A DNA stretch of 64,000 nt, taken from assembly GCA_019703815.1 (NCBI GenBank), contig AP023053.1, positions 730,995 through 794,994 on the forward strand. Reading direction: 5' to 3'. The position numbers and the translations under genes were made by a program. The DNA comes from Thaumasiovibrio occultus (lineage in GTDB: Bacteria; Pseudomonadota; Gammaproteobacteria; Enterobacterales; Vibrionaceae). The notes beneath the pieces were generated by a model. The model was not told where the DNA came from, ran no database searches, and saw nothing but the letters and a program-made list of their open reading frames with translations. The stretch's first letter is position 1. Every line of letters starts with the position of its first letter. Below, piece after piece: positions 35,178 to 44,924 of this stretch.

Positions 35178-35819
35178 CTAGAACCAAGCCTCTGGAATAA
35201 TAATGATGTCGCCGGGCAGTAAATCGACGTTTTGATTGATGTCGCCATCTTTTACTAACTGGTCGATTTTCAACGCATACTGCTTTTGCTCGCCACTCAC
35301 AATCCGGATCAGTCTGGCACGATCACCATCGGCAAACACCGTAACCCCACCGATTTCAATCAGCACATCAAGCAACGTCATGTTCTCGCGATAATTTAGC
35401 GCTTGTGGCTGTGTTGCCTCACCAATCACTCGGACTTGCTCACTGTACGGGCCAACGAAATCACGCACGGTAACCGTGACAATCGGATCGCGAATGTATA
35501 AAGATAGCCCCTTCTCAAGCTCTTGAGCCAACTGATGCGGGGTTTTACCTGATGCCTGCACTTCGTTAATCAACGAAGGACTCACCATGCCATCTGGCCG
35601 AACGACCAAATCATCGGTCAATTCCGGGCTTCCCCACACAAACACCCGCAGTTGATCACCTGGTCCAATCAGGTAACTGTATTGCGACACACTTTGCGTC
35701 ATTGACGGTTGTACCTTGGCTGGCGGTAGTGACGCCAAATGTTGTGATGTACAGCCAGCAAGTAAACTCGTTACTGCTACCAGTCCTAACCCTAACAGTT
35801 TGAAATTGTGATTTTTCAT
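35178..35819 (-). CDS. Wza-like polysaccharide export lipoprotein (XrtA-associated)
   Basis: 213 residues with lipobox LLAGC (Cys23) and a polysaccharide biosynthesis/export domain: YLIGPGDQLRVFVWGSPELT, VRPDGMVSPSLINEVQASG and IYVRD-like YIRDPIVTVTVRDF, followed by an SLBB-type region (VRVIGEATQPQALNYRENMT). It is much shorter than Wza of E. coli, as is usual for TIGR03027 proteins. It is the first gene of the minus arm and should form the outer-membrane or periplasmic exit of the polymer. Confidence 0.93.
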   Translation of the reverse strand: MKNHNFKLLGLGLVAVTSLLAGCTSQHLASLPPAKVQPSMTQSVSQYSYLIGPGDQLRVFVWGSPELTDDLVVRPDGMVSPSLINEVQASGKTPHQLAQELEKGLSLYIRDPIVTVTVRDFVGPYSEQVRVIGEATQPQALNYRENMTLLDVLIEIGGVTVFADGDRARLIRIVSGEQKQYALKIDQLVKDGDINQNVDLLPGDIIIIPEAWF

Positions 35820-36089
35820 CTTGATAACCCTAGTGATTTCGACGTCACCGTCGCCCCATTACCCCATCCAATTTAACCAACCGAGTTAGCCAAGTTTCAT
35901 TCGCTTTCCATCTGCGCATAAGCAACTAGGTTAATTAATCTAACTGATTCTAAATTTAGGCTGTATTTCTGAACCCGAATATACCGATTGAATATTTCTC
36001 AATTATAGGACGCAAGATGCAGTGCCTAGTGATTAACATTGGTGCTGTCAGAGTTTTTTAGGGACATCTCCGGATATTACGGTGACACG
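35820..36089. promoter_or_regulatory. divergent promoter region of the two exopolysaccharide arms
   Basis: About 270 AT-rich bases between the outward-reading export gene (minus) and the priming transferase gene (plus). Both long arms must be controlled from here. No operator or sigma-54 element was recognised by eye. Confidence 0.5.
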
Positions 36090-37478
36090 ATGAATCAACA
36101 TAAATTTATAAGACCTTGGCATATTCATGTTTTATTTATTGACATCATTGCCTTATCTTTAACGTTTTACGCTGTGGTGTCTTTATTATTGACGCCAGAC
36201 AGTTTATTTAACATCGATAACATTCCGAGCACTGAATTTGCATGGATGTTTTTGGTTTATACTGTCAGCTTTCTTATTACGTTATTAGCTGTCGGCCTGT
36301 ATAACGAAAAGGCCGCACAAACAATCAATTACATCGCCTTAAGGGCAGGCGTTGCTACTGCGCTCGCCTTAATGTTGTCTGCGTCGCTGTATCTTTTGTT
36401 CCCGTTGAATTTCTGGCCAGCCTTTAGTTGGGTGTTATTGCTTGGGGCGGGCGCGACCACCTTAATTCTCGCCCGCATTGCGATTCGCCCTTATTACCAT
36501 CGGTTGCAGCGCACCCGTGTCGCGGTTGTCGGCACCGGTAAAAATGCCAAAATGTTTAAACGCCTGTTTCGAAATAGAAGCAGCCGTATTCATTTTGAGT
36601 TAATTGGGTTTCTCGACATAGGCGATGGCCAATGTGCCGACTCTATCTATTCCATTGGTTCAGTCAGTGACATTGAAGATATTATTAAAAACAAAGACAT
36701 TGACGAGTTGGTTATTGCCTTAGACGACAGACGTCAATCATATCCTACAGACTTATTAATGGACTGCAGACTGAATGGCATAAACGTTATAGACATTAAT
36801 GACTTCATCGAAAGAGAAGTTGGCATGATCTCCATTGAGCAAATTAAACCTTGTAGTTTCATCTATTACAAAATGGGGAATAATAACTTATTAATGTCAT
36901 TTTCTTCTTGGTTGTGGAACAGTTTCTTAGCGTCAATTGTTTTTCTCACAACTTGGCCAATATTACTTATTACTGTAATTGCGATAAAAATAGAAGATGG
37001 CATTCACGCGCCAATATTTTATCGCCAAACCCGTACTGGAATTTCAGGTAAGCCTTTTGAAATAATTAAATTCAGAAGCATGATCACAGATGCAGAAAAA
37101 AACAAAGCGGTGATGAGTACCAATGGCGATCCGCGCATTACTAAAGTCGGAAAATTTATTCGCACGTACCGTATCGACGAACTGCCGCAAATCATCAATG
37201 TATTTAAAGGCCAGATGAATTTCGTTGGTCCTCGCCCTGAACGCCCTGAATTTACTGATAGTTTTGATGAAAGGATCCCGTACTACCGAGTTCGCACTAT
37301 GGTGAAACCGGGCCTAACAGGTTGGGCACAACTTAACTATCCTTATGGTGATTGTATTGAAGATACGATAGAAAAATTGAAGTACGACCTCTATTACTTA
37401 CGTCATCGCCGGATCACTTTCGATATTTACATTTTAGTTAACACCTGTGAAGTCATTCTCTTTGGCAAAGGGCGCTAA
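36090..37478 (+). CDS. epsB: polyprenyl-phosphate sugar transferase, priming enzyme (EpsB-type)
   Basis: 462 residues from ATG 36090, which has GGTGA upstream; an in-frame TTG at 36039 would add 17. The first half has four or five helices and a Rossmann-like middle (VAVVGTGKNAKMFKRLF). The second half is the PglC/WcaJ-type phosphosugar transferase: FYRQTRTGISGKPFEIIKFR, then DELPQIINVFKGQMNFVGPR and KPGLTGWAQLNYPYG. It adds the first sugar phosphate to undecaprenyl phosphate. It fits the exosortase-linked TIGR03013 type and opens the plus arm. Confidence 0.93.
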   Translation: MNQHKFIRPWHIHVLFIDIIALSLTFYAVVSLLLTPDSLFNIDNIPSTEFAWMFLVYTVSFLITLLAVGLYNEKAAQTINYIALRAGVATALALMLSASLYLLFPLNFWPAFSWVLLLGAGATTLILARIAIRPYYHRLQRTRVAVVGTGKNAKMFKRLFRNRSSRIHFELIGFLDIGDGQCADSIYSIGSVSDIEDIIKNKDIDELVIALDDRRQSYPTDLLMDCRLNGINVIDINDFIEREVGMISIEQIKPCSFIYYKMGNNNLLMSFSSWLWNSFLASIVFLTTWPILLITVIAIKIEDGIHAPIFYRQTRTGISGKPFEIIKFRSMITDAEKNKAVMSTNGDPRITKVGKFIRTYRIDELPQIINVFKGQMNFVGPRPERPEFTDSFDERIPYYRVRTMVKPGLTGWAQLNYPYGDCIEDTIEKLKYDLYYLRHRRITFDIYILVNTCEVILFGKGR

Positions 37479-37479
37479 C

Positions 37480-38427
37480 ATGGAAGATAAAACATTAAAT
37501 ACGCAGTCAATCCAATCGACGCGCGCGATGACGAGTTCAATCAGCGGGGCGACACCGCCTAAACTCGCCATGACGATCGACGTTGAAGATTATTTTCACG
37601 TCACGGCGCTAGAGGCCAAAGTGAGTCCTAGCGATTGGGGTACAACGTGCCCGTTAAGGGTTAACAATAGCTTCGCCAAACTTCTCGACGTGTTAGAGCA
37701 AAAAGAGACCCGTAGCACCCTGTTCATTCTTGGTTGGGTGGCTGAGCGATGTCCGGATTTAATTAGACGTGCAGCAGAAGCTGGCCATGAAATTGCCAGT
37801 CATGGATGGAGCCACCAGCGCGTTACACAATTAATGCCAACGGAGTTTCGCGCTGAGGCAATTAACAGTAAGCGATTACTGGAAGACTTAACCGGTCAAG
37901 CAGTGGTTGGGTTCCGTGCGCCAAGCTTTTCTATCAATGCCAGCAACACTTGGGCATTCAATATCTTGGCTGAAGCCGGCTACCTCTACAGCAGCAGCAC
38001 CTATCCCGTTCACCATGATTTGTACGGCACGCCGGAGTGGCCGCGTTTTGCGCATCAACGCCCTGAAGGGATCTTAGAAATCCCGATCCCAGCATTGCCG
38101 TGGGGTAAACACCTCATACCCATCGGCGGCGGCGGCTTTTTCCGTCTCTATCCTTACGCCTTAACCCGTTATTTCATTCGTGCTTTTCTTAAATCAACGG
38201 GCCAACCCTACAGTTTTTATTGTCACCCTTGGGAATTCGACCCAGATCAGCCACGAGTAAAAGGAATTGGGTTTACCGCCGCGCTTCGCCACTACTTAAA
38301 TTTATCGCAAACGGAACCGCGCTTCGCTCGACTGCTTGATGATTTCGACTGGAGCACGATACGCGACGTTTATCAATTATCCGGGGAATACGTGCATGAG
38401 CAACCAAATCAGCTTCAAGTATCTTGA
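37480..38427 (+). CDS. XrtA-associated polysaccharide deacetylase
   Basis: 315 residues from ATG 37480, just after the transferase stop; an earlier GTG at 37447 would overlap that gene. It is a NodB-domain enzyme: MTIDVEDYFHVTALE at the start with the catalytic Asp pair (D-V-E-D), HEIASHGWSHQRV for the metal-binding His pair, GFRAPSFSI and FYCHPWEFDPDQP near the end. This is the exosortase-linked TIGR03006 type, likely trimming acetyl groups from the polymer. Its last 32 bases overlap the FemAB gene. Confidence 0.93.
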   Translation: MEDKTLNTQSIQSTRAMTSSISGATPPKLAMTIDVEDYFHVTALEAKVSPSDWGTTCPLRVNNSFAKLLDVLEQKETRSTLFILGWVAERCPDLIRRAAEAGHEIASHGWSHQRVTQLMPTEFRAEAINSKRLLEDLTGQAVVGFRAPSFSINASNTWAFNILAEAGYLYSSSTYPVHHDLYGTPEWPRFAHQRPEGILEIPIPALPWGKHLIPIGGGGFFRLYPYALTRYFIRAFLKSTGQPYSFYCHPWEFDPDQPRVKGIGFTAALRHYLNLSQTEPRFARLLDDFDWSTIRDVYQLSGEYVHEQPNQLQVS

Positions 38428-39439
38428 TAGCAAAGACTACGACAAGTGGGACACGTACGTTGATCATCATCCAGAAGGCACTTTCTTCCACCTGAGTGGC
38501 TGGCGAGATGTTATCGCTGAGGTCTTCTCCCACCGCCCACATTATTTAATGGCATTACGTGATGGATTAGTGGTTGGCGTATTGCCGTTGTTTGAACAAC
38601 GCAGTGTTCTCTTTGGCCACACTTTGGTATCAACCCCATTTTGTGTTTACGGTGGGCCGATTGCCGACGACGACGAATGTCGAATCGCATTAGAGACACG
38701 CGCCTTGGAAATCGCCCAAGACATCAATGTCGATTACGTTGAACTGCGTTATCGCCATCCGGTTGCTTCCAGTTCGCCTTGGGTTGATCACTGCCAACAT
38801 GCCTCCTTCCATTGCCCCATTGGTGAAGGGGAAGATCAAATCCTAACCTCAATTAAACGTAAACAACGGGCGGTAATACGTCACTCACTAAAAAACAACT
38901 TAACCCACGAAGTACAAACCAACCCAGATGAATGCTACGACATTTACGCTGAGAGTGTACGCAACCTTGGTACACCCGTGTTTTCGCGCAGCCTCTTTCG
39001 CACGTTACAAGAGCGTTTTGGCAATCAATGCAACGCGCTTGTCGTTAAAGACGATAACGGTACACCGGTGTCGGCCGTGCTTAACTTCTACTACAAAAAC
39101 GCCGTGTTTCCCTATTACGGGGGTGGGCGCGAAGTCGCGCGAGAGTTGAAAAGCAACGATTACATGTACTATCAGTTGATGGTCGAAAGTGGCGCGGCGG
39201 GTTATCAAGCCTTTGACTTTGGCCGCAGTAAAATTGGCTCTGGTGCTCACGCCTATAAAAAACATTGGGGCATGGATGAAAGAACGCTGAACTACAAAGT
39301 CGCGCTGATCAAAAAGAAAGAGCTGCCGGATCTCTCACCGAACAATCCTAAGTATCAACTGATGATCAAGCTGTGGCGTCGCTTTCCATTGCCTATCAGT
39401 AAAACGATTGGCCCAGCCATTTCCAAATTTCTGGGGTGA
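38396..39439 (+). CDS. XrtA-associated FemAB-like acyltransferase
   Basis: 347 residues from ATG 38396 (MSNQISFKYLDSKDYDKWDT), a GNAT/FemAB fold as in TIGR03019. Typical parts are PEGTFFHLSGWRDVIAEVF, the core VYGGPIADDDE and the C-terminal GYQAFDFGRSKIGSGAHAYK with KKHWGM. FemAB enzymes normally add amino acids; the exosortase-linked group is thought to modify the polymer or its acceptor, which is not proven. It overlaps the deacetylase gene by 32 bases and is 3 bases from the next gene. Confidence 0.88.
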   Translation: MSNQISFKYLDSKDYDKWDTYVDHHPEGTFFHLSGWRDVIAEVFSHRPHYLMALRDGLVVGVLPLFEQRSVLFGHTLVSTPFCVYGGPIADDDECRIALETRALEIAQDINVDYVELRYRHPVASSSPWVDHCQHASFHCPIGEGEDQILTSIKRKQRAVIRHSLKNNLTHEVQTNPDECYDIYAESVRNLGTPVFSRSLFRTLQERFGNQCNALVVKDDNGTPVSAVLNFYYKNAVFPYYGGGREVARELKSNDYMYYQLMVESGAAGYQAFDFGRSKIGSGAHAYKKHWGMDERTLNYKVALIKKKELPDLSPNNPKYQLMIKLWRRFPLPISKTIGPAISKFLG

Positions 39440-39442
39440 GCG

Positions 39443-40642
39443 ATGAAACCAGCACTGTTATATCTTTGTCATCGCCTACCTTATCCGCCGAATAAAGGCG
39501 ATAAGATCGCGTCTTATCATATTCTTCGATTTCTCAGCGAGCGCTATCGAATCTACTTAGGGTGCTTTATCGACGATCCCAATGACCGTCAGTATATCGA
39601 GGTGATTGAAGATCTCTGCGAATCCTGCTGCATCATTGATCACAGCCATTGGCACAATAAGCTACGCTATTTTAAAGGCTTGCTTACTGGCGAGCCGCTA
39701 TCCTGCGCGTTTTTCCAAAACCGGCAATTACAACAGTGGGTCAATAGCACCATCAAGACCCATGAAGTCAGCAAAGCATTTGTGTTTTCATCGGCCATGG
39801 CAAGTTATCTGAAAAAGCCGCCTTTGCCAGTGCATCGCGTGATGCACTTCGTCGATGTTGATTCTGAAAAGTGGCGTCAATACGCGGAAAGTCAAAAAGG
39901 GCTTTATCGCCCGATTTATCAACGTGAATTTCGCACCCTTCGCCGTATGGAGCTGGCGGTTTCACGCCAATTTGAATTTAGCTGCTTTGTCACCCCGAAC
40001 GAAGTCGAGCTGTTTCGCTCAATTGTGCCTTCCGGCATCGGCAATTCAGTTCGTTTGCTCGAAAACGGTATCGATACCGACTATTTCGACCCCTCACATG
40101 CCAGTATTGAGTCCGTCGAAACCCCTCCACTCTATTTAGTGTTTACCGGCGCAATGGACTATTGGGCCAACGTGAATGCCGTAACACGCTTTGCTGATGT
40201 GGTCTGGCCGAAAGTGAGAGAAGCCTGTCCGACTGCACAGTGGTTAATTGTCGGCAGCTCACCAAATGATGAGGTGCTCGCGCTTAATTCCGTCCCAGGG
40301 ATCACCGTGACGGGCCGGGTCAAAGATGTACGTCCATACGTATTGAATGCTCGCGCTGCTATCGCGCCGATGCAAATTGCTCGTGGCGTACAAAACAAAG
40401 TGCTTGAAGCGATGGCTATGGCGCGTCCCGTGGTGACCACTGCCGCTGGCTATGAAGGCATTGCACCAATCCCTAGCCCTGCCCTCAACATTACCGACGA
40501 CGTTAACGCCATGGCCGACGCTTGCATTCACTGGCTTAGTCAGCCTGCTGCGCAAGCCAATGAGCTGCGTCAACATTTGATCCAGCATTACAGCTGGGAG
40601 AGCAAGCTATCGCCATTAGAGGAGTATCTGGATGCGTCATAA
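39443..40642 (+). CDS. XrtA-associated glycosyltransferase (TIGR03087 type)
   Basis: 399 residues of a GT-B fold family-4-like enzyme. The start LLYLCHRLPYPPNKGDKIAS is the hallmark of the sugar transferase found in PEP-CTERM/exosortase loci. The C-terminal half has VFTGAMDYWANVNAV and LEAMAMARPVVTT (nucleotide-sugar site, E-x-x-x-x-x-x-E region). The sugar is unknown. It begins 3 bases after the FemAB stop and overlaps the xrtA start by 11 bases. Confidence 0.9.
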   Translation: MKPALLYLCHRLPYPPNKGDKIASYHILRFLSERYRIYLGCFIDDPNDRQYIEVIEDLCESCCIIDHSHWHNKLRYFKGLLTGEPLSCAFFQNRQLQQWVNSTIKTHEVSKAFVFSSAMASYLKKPPLPVHRVMHFVDVDSEKWRQYAESQKGLYRPIYQREFRTLRRMELAVSRQFEFSCFVTPNEVELFRSIVPSGIGNSVRLLENGIDTDYFDPSHASIESVETPPLYLVFTGAMDYWANVNAVTRFADVVWPKVREACPTAQWLIVGSSPNDEVLALNSVPGITVTGRVKDVRPYVLNARAAIAPMQIARGVQNKVLEAMAMARPVVTTAAGYEGIAPIPSPALNITDDVNAMADACIHWLSQPAAQANELRQHLIQHYSWESKLSPLEEYLDAS

Positions 40643-41666
40643 GTTACTTTTCATCTTGCTAGCCGCTGGGCTGCTCTTTAGCTGGGGATGGTTTTATCAA
40701 GATTCCCTCGCACATATGGTGACAGTGTGGTCGAATTCAAAAACCTACGAACATTGCTTTTTGGTCCTTCCCATCGCCTTGTGGCTTGCTTATCAGCAGC
40801 GCGACGAAGTGCTGACTAGTCAAATTCAGCCCTCCCCTTTATTTGCTAGCTTTATCGTGGCTCCGGCGTTGTTGTGGATTGTTGGCAAACTATTCTCCAT
40901 TGCGTTTTTTGAGCATGTCGCGGCGATCGTGGCGTTGCAGGTGGTGGTGATAACTTTGCTCGGGAAACAGATCAGCCAGCGTCTTTGGTTCCCGATCTTC
41001 TTCTTGCTGTTTGCCGTCCCGTTTGGCGAAGAGCTTATTCCGTATCTCCAACAAGTGACCGCCGATCTGGCGATCACCCTTCTCCACATTAGCAACGTTC
41101 CAGCTTATCGTGACGATTTATACATCTACATTCCTACCGGTACTTTCTTCGTCGCGGAAGCCTGCTCGGGGATCCGTTTCCTTATATCTACCGTTACCCT
41201 TGGCTTTATCATTGCCTATTTGCAATTTTCAAGCTGGTGGGGACGCCTGAGCTTTATTGCTCTAGCGACACTCGTGCCCATTATCGCCAATGGTATTCGC
41301 GCGTGGGGCATTGTCTATCTTGGCTATATTAGCGACATGAAGGTTGCTGCCGGTGCCGATCATTTAGTTTATGGCTGGGTTTTCTTTAGTATTGTCACAT
41401 TGATTGTGGTCTTTGCGGGCATCGTGTTTGGGCGCAAGCGTTCGAGCTTTCATTATCATGACAACAGTAAAAAGACCGCTTCAACAGCCTCTGCGTCGGT
41501 CTACCTTCTTTCACTATCGCTGTTTCTTTCCCTTCAATTTGTTGCCGCTTTTGGCTATCAACAATGGCTGCAATCTAACGCCGACACTGTGCAATCAACC
41601 CTTCCCGTTGCCTCGCAATGGCTTTCTAACGTTTGGCATCATTTGACTTATCAAGGACAACCCTAA
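40632..41666 (+). CDS. xrtA: exosortase A (EpsH)
   Basis: 344 residues with about eight helices. All three catalytic residues are present: Cys178 in EACSGIRFL, Arg223 in IIANGIRAWG and His244 in GADHLVYGW. Exosortase cleaves PEP-CTERM sorting signals of exported proteins in the inner membrane. Beyond about residue 270 there is one more helix (YLLSLSLFLSLQFVAAFGYQ) and a short tail that may be a remnant of EpsI, which normally follows. The next gene overlaps the stop by one base (TAATG). No protein with a PEP-CTERM signal was seen in the window. Confidence 0.93.
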   Translation: MRHKLLFILLAAGLLFSWGWFYQDSLAHMVTVWSNSKTYEHCFLVLPIALWLAYQQRDEVLTSQIQPSPLFASFIVAPALLWIVGKLFSIAFFEHVAAIVALQVVVITLLGKQISQRLWFPIFFLLFAVPFGEELIPYLQQVTADLAITLLHISNVPAYRDDLYIYIPTGTFFVAEACSGIRFLISTVTLGFIIAYLQFSSWWGRLSFIALATLVPIIANGIRAWGIVYLGYISDMKVAAGADHLVYGWVFFSIVTLIVVFAGIVFGRKRSSFHYHDNSKKTASTASASVYLLSLSLFLSLQFVAAFGYQQWLQSNADTVQSTLPVASQWLSNVWHHLTYQGQP

Positions 41667-43546
41667 TGTGTGGAATTGCTGGCATTCTCAATCTCGATGG
41701 TCATCCTTTCGATGATCTCAATCCGCTGACCACGATTAATCGCGTTCAAGCGCATCGCGGTCCAGATGACGAAGGTTATTACAGTGATGGTCCTATCGGC
41801 CTCGCCCATCGTCGCCTGTCAATTATCGATCTAGGCGGTGGCCACCAGCCCTTTATCAACCAAGACCAAACTGTTGCAGTAGTGTTCAATGGCGAGATCT
41901 ACAACTACCAAGAGCTTCGTCGCGAGCTTGAAGCAAGCCACCACGTGTTTGTCACCAATTCTGATACTGAAGTATTGCTGCATGGTTGGCGCGAATGGGG
42001 CCCGCAATTGGTTGAACATCTTCGCGGAATGTTTGCGTTTGCGCTTTGGGATACCCAACAACAGCGGCTTTTTCTGGCAAGAGATCGGTTAGGGAAAAAA
42101 CCACTCTATTACACAGTCACACCGCAAAATCAGCTGATCTTTGGCTCGGAGCTGAAAGTGTTAACCCGCCACCCTGAAGTCACTCGCCAGATCCGTCCCG
42201 AATCAGTGGAAGAGTATTTTATGTTTGGCTACGTGCCAGATCCCTGCACTATCTTTGAAGATGTCTACAAGTTGCCACCCGCCCACACGTTAGATATCAG
42301 TCCGAACAAACGTTGCCGAGTCGAATCTTATTGGGATCTCGCGCCGGGCAGCGAACATGAAACCGATCCCGAACAACTGCAATATCAACTGCATGGCATT
42401 TTATACGAAGCCACGGCGCTGCGGATGCAAGCCGATGTCCCTTTAGGGGCGTTTCTCTCTGGTGGTGTTGATTCTTCCGCTATCGTTGCATTGATGGCAA
42501 AAACCAGTGACAAGCCAGTACAAACTTGTGCCATTGGCTTTAGTGAAAAAGACTTTGATGAGTCGCAATACGCCGAGCGGATCGCCGAGCGTTATCAAAC
42601 CAACCATCAAACCCATATTTTGGACGGGCAAGACACGAGCGCCCTCGATGTATTGCCCAAGGTTTACGACGAGCCCTTTGCCGATTCGTCTGCGCTACCG
42701 ACCTATCGGGTTTGCCAGCTTGCCCGTAAGCATGTGACGGTGGCGCTCTCAGGAGATGGCGGCGATGAGATCTTCGCTGGTTATCGCCGCTACTATATGC
42801 ATCAAAAAGAGGAGCGACTGCGCTCTATTATTCCACAGCGTCTGCGCCAAACCCTATTTGCCCCCCTTGCTTTCGTTTATCCCAAGGCCGATTGGGCGCC
42901 ACGCATTTTGCGCGCCAAGAGCACCTTGCAAGCCCTCGCAATGGACAGCATTGATGCCTACGCCCATTCCGTATCAAAGATGAGCGATGAGCAGCGGGAT
43001 GCCTTGTTTTCACCGCATATGAAGCGCCAACTCGGTGGTTACAGTGGTAAAAATTTGTTGCGCTACCATGCGATGCGCGCGCCTTCGAATGATCCGGTAA
43101 AAATCATTCAGTACCTTGATATGAAGACGTGGCTTCCTGGCGATATTCTTACCAAGGTGGATCGCGCCAGTATGGCTAACTCGCTCGAAGTACGTTCACC
43201 ATTGCTCGACCACCAATTGGTTGAATGGGCGTTTAAGCTGGGTACGCAAGACAACATCAAAGGCACCCAAGGCAAATACTTGTTCAAGAAAAGCCTCGCC
43301 AATTTAGTCGATAACGACATTCTGTTTCGACCTAAGCAAGGCTTCAGTATTCCACTCGCACACTGGTTTAGAACTACCCTTGCCGACACTGTGCGCAAGG
43401 AAGTGCTATCGCCCACCATGCTTGATTGCGGCTTTTTTAACCGCAGCTATTTGCGACAACTGGTGACAGAGCATCAAACGGGCGCGCGCAATCACGCGGC
43501 AGCGCTTTGGTCGTTACTGATGTTTTCTCGCTTTCTCAACACATAA
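41666..43546 (+). CDS. asparagine-synthase-like amidotransferase (XrtA-associated)
   Basis: 626 residues. ATG 41666 places the catalytic Cys at position 2 (MCGIAGILN), as needed for the Ntn glutamine amidohydrolase half; an in-frame ATG upstream would mask it. The second half is the adenylating synthetase, with the PP-motif SGGVDSSAIVALM and VALSGDGGDEIFAGYRRYY. It matches TIGR03108, the amidotransferase found in exosortase loci, and probably aminates a sugar or carboxyl of the exopolysaccharide rather than making asparagine. Confidence 0.92.
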   Translation: MCGIAGILNLDGHPFDDLNPLTTINRVQAHRGPDDEGYYSDGPIGLAHRRLSIIDLGGGHQPFINQDQTVAVVFNGEIYNYQELRRELEASHHVFVTNSDTEVLLHGWREWGPQLVEHLRGMFAFALWDTQQQRLFLARDRLGKKPLYYTVTPQNQLIFGSELKVLTRHPEVTRQIRPESVEEYFMFGYVPDPCTIFEDVYKLPPAHTLDISPNKRCRVESYWDLAPGSEHETDPEQLQYQLHGILYEATALRMQADVPLGAFLSGGVDSSAIVALMAKTSDKPVQTCAIGFSEKDFDESQYAERIAERYQTNHQTHILDGQDTSALDVLPKVYDEPFADSSALPTYRVCQLARKHVTVALSGDGGDEIFAGYRRYYMHQKEERLRSIIPQRLRQTLFAPLAFVYPKADWAPRILRAKSTLQALAMDSIDAYAHSVSKMSDEQRDALFSPHMKRQLGGYSGKNLLRYHAMRAPSNDPVKIIQYLDMKTWLPGDILTKVDRASMANSLEVRSPLLDHQLVEWAFKLGTQDNIKGTQGKYLFKKSLANLVDNDILFRPKQGFSIPLAHWFRTTLADTVRKEVLSPTMLDCGFFNRSYLRQLVTEHQTGARNHAAALWSLLMFSRFLNT

Positions 43547-43610
43547 AAGCATTTGCCACAGCAACACAAAAACAGCAGGGAAATTGAATCCACAGTGTGA
43601 GGAAAGTGAA

Positions 43611-44924
43611 ATGTCCAGTGCGTTCAATCAAGCACAGAATAACTTGAAACAATCATCCGAGACCTCTTCGTTTGGTCAAAATGGCGGTAACGGGCTTAAC
43701 ATCGTTACCATCACTACGTTGTTTCCCAACAAAAATGCCCCCAACCACGGTATTTTTATTAAAAATCGAATGAAGCACTACTTGCGTGACTTTCCTGAAA
43801 GCCGGTTGACCGTTATCGCGCCTGTTCCCTACTTTCCATCTGCCCATCCCAAGTTTGGCCGCTACGCTCGCTTTGCCAACGTGCCAGCGAAAGAAGAAAT
43901 AGATGGGATCACCATTTATCATCCCAAATATCTCGTCGTGCCCAAACTCGGCATGCGGTTAACCCCATTCACACTAGCAGGCGCTATTCGACGTCAACTC
44001 AGTAAGTTGATTAACCAAGGGCAAACCTTCGACCTAATTGATGGGCATTACTTTTTTCCTGATGGGCGCGCTCTTAGCATGATCGCCAAACAGTTCGACT
44101 TACCCCTTACGTTATCTGCCCGAGGCACTGACATTTCCACCATTCCTCACTTACCCGCGATGGCACCGGTGATCCGACAAGTGATCAGCCAAACCGATCA
44201 CGCGATTGCGGTTTGCGACGCCCTGCGTAACGACCTAATCGCCCTTGGCGCGCCGCCAGAAAACGTCACCACACTACGCAATGGTATCGATCTTGATACG
44301 TTCGGCTTCAGTGACCAAACGCAAAAAAATGCGTTACGACAAGCGCTTGGAGTAGACCACTTTGAACACGTATTGATCACTGTCGCGCGACTTGAACCCC
44401 ACAAAGGCCAACAGCTGATTATTGACACATTGCCCGACTTACCCAACACCGCACTGCTGGTACTCGGTGACGGTAGCGCCAAGAATGATTTCATCCAACA
44501 AGCGCAACGTCTTGGTGTAGCGGAACGTGTCAAATTTGTGGGTAATGTGCCCCACCAAAGTCTCGCTCAGTATTATGGCGCGGCCGACTGTTCGGTATTG
44601 GCTTCTAGCCGTGAGGGTTGGGCTAACGTACTACTCGAATCTATGGCTTGTGGTACACCGGTAGTGGCGACGCCTGTTGGAGGGACGCCAGAAGTCATCC
44701 GTGATGCCGCCATTGGAGAGTTGGTTGAACGCGACGTCGATGCCATCACCACTGGCATACAACGCCAACTTGCGAAAGCGACGCCACGAGAGCAGGTCCG
44801 CGCTTACGCACACGCTTTTGGTTGGCGCGAGACGAGCATAGGTTTGCACAAGATCTTTTCAACGCTGGCAGGAAAACCTTTCGACGCAGTGAGCCACGCT
44901 TCGACTATTGAGGAGAACGTATGA
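43611..44924 (+). CDS. family-4 glycosyltransferase
   Basis: 437 residues from ATG 43611, which has GAGGAAAG seven bases upstream; an in-frame TTG at 43584 is an alternative. A 30-residue polar N-terminus precedes the GT-B fold: NIVTITTLFPNKNAPNHGIF, DLIDGHYFFPDGRAL, LSARGTDISTI, ITVARLEPHKGQQLI, and SSREGWANVLLESMACGTPV with the E-x7-E pair. The donor sugar is unknown. It is 64 bases from the amidotransferase gene and overlaps the following glycosyltransferase by 4 bases. Confidence 0.9.
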   Translation: MSSAFNQAQNNLKQSSETSSFGQNGGNGLNIVTITTLFPNKNAPNHGIFIKNRMKHYLRDFPESRLTVIAPVPYFPSAHPKFGRYARFANVPAKEEIDGITIYHPKYLVVPKLGMRLTPFTLAGAIRRQLSKLINQGQTFDLIDGHYFFPDGRALSMIAKQFDLPLTLSARGTDISTIPHLPAMAPVIRQVISQTDHAIAVCDALRNDLIALGAPPENVTTLRNGIDLDTFGFSDQTQKNALRQALGVDHFEHVLITVARLEPHKGQQLIIDTLPDLPNTALLVLGDGSAKNDFIQQAQRLGVAERVKFVGNVPHQSLAQYYGAADCSVLASSREGWANVLLESMACGTPVVATPVGGTPEVIRDAAIGELVERDVDAITTGIQRQLAKATPREQVRAYAHAFGWRETSIGLHKIFSTLAGKPFDAVSHASTIEENV

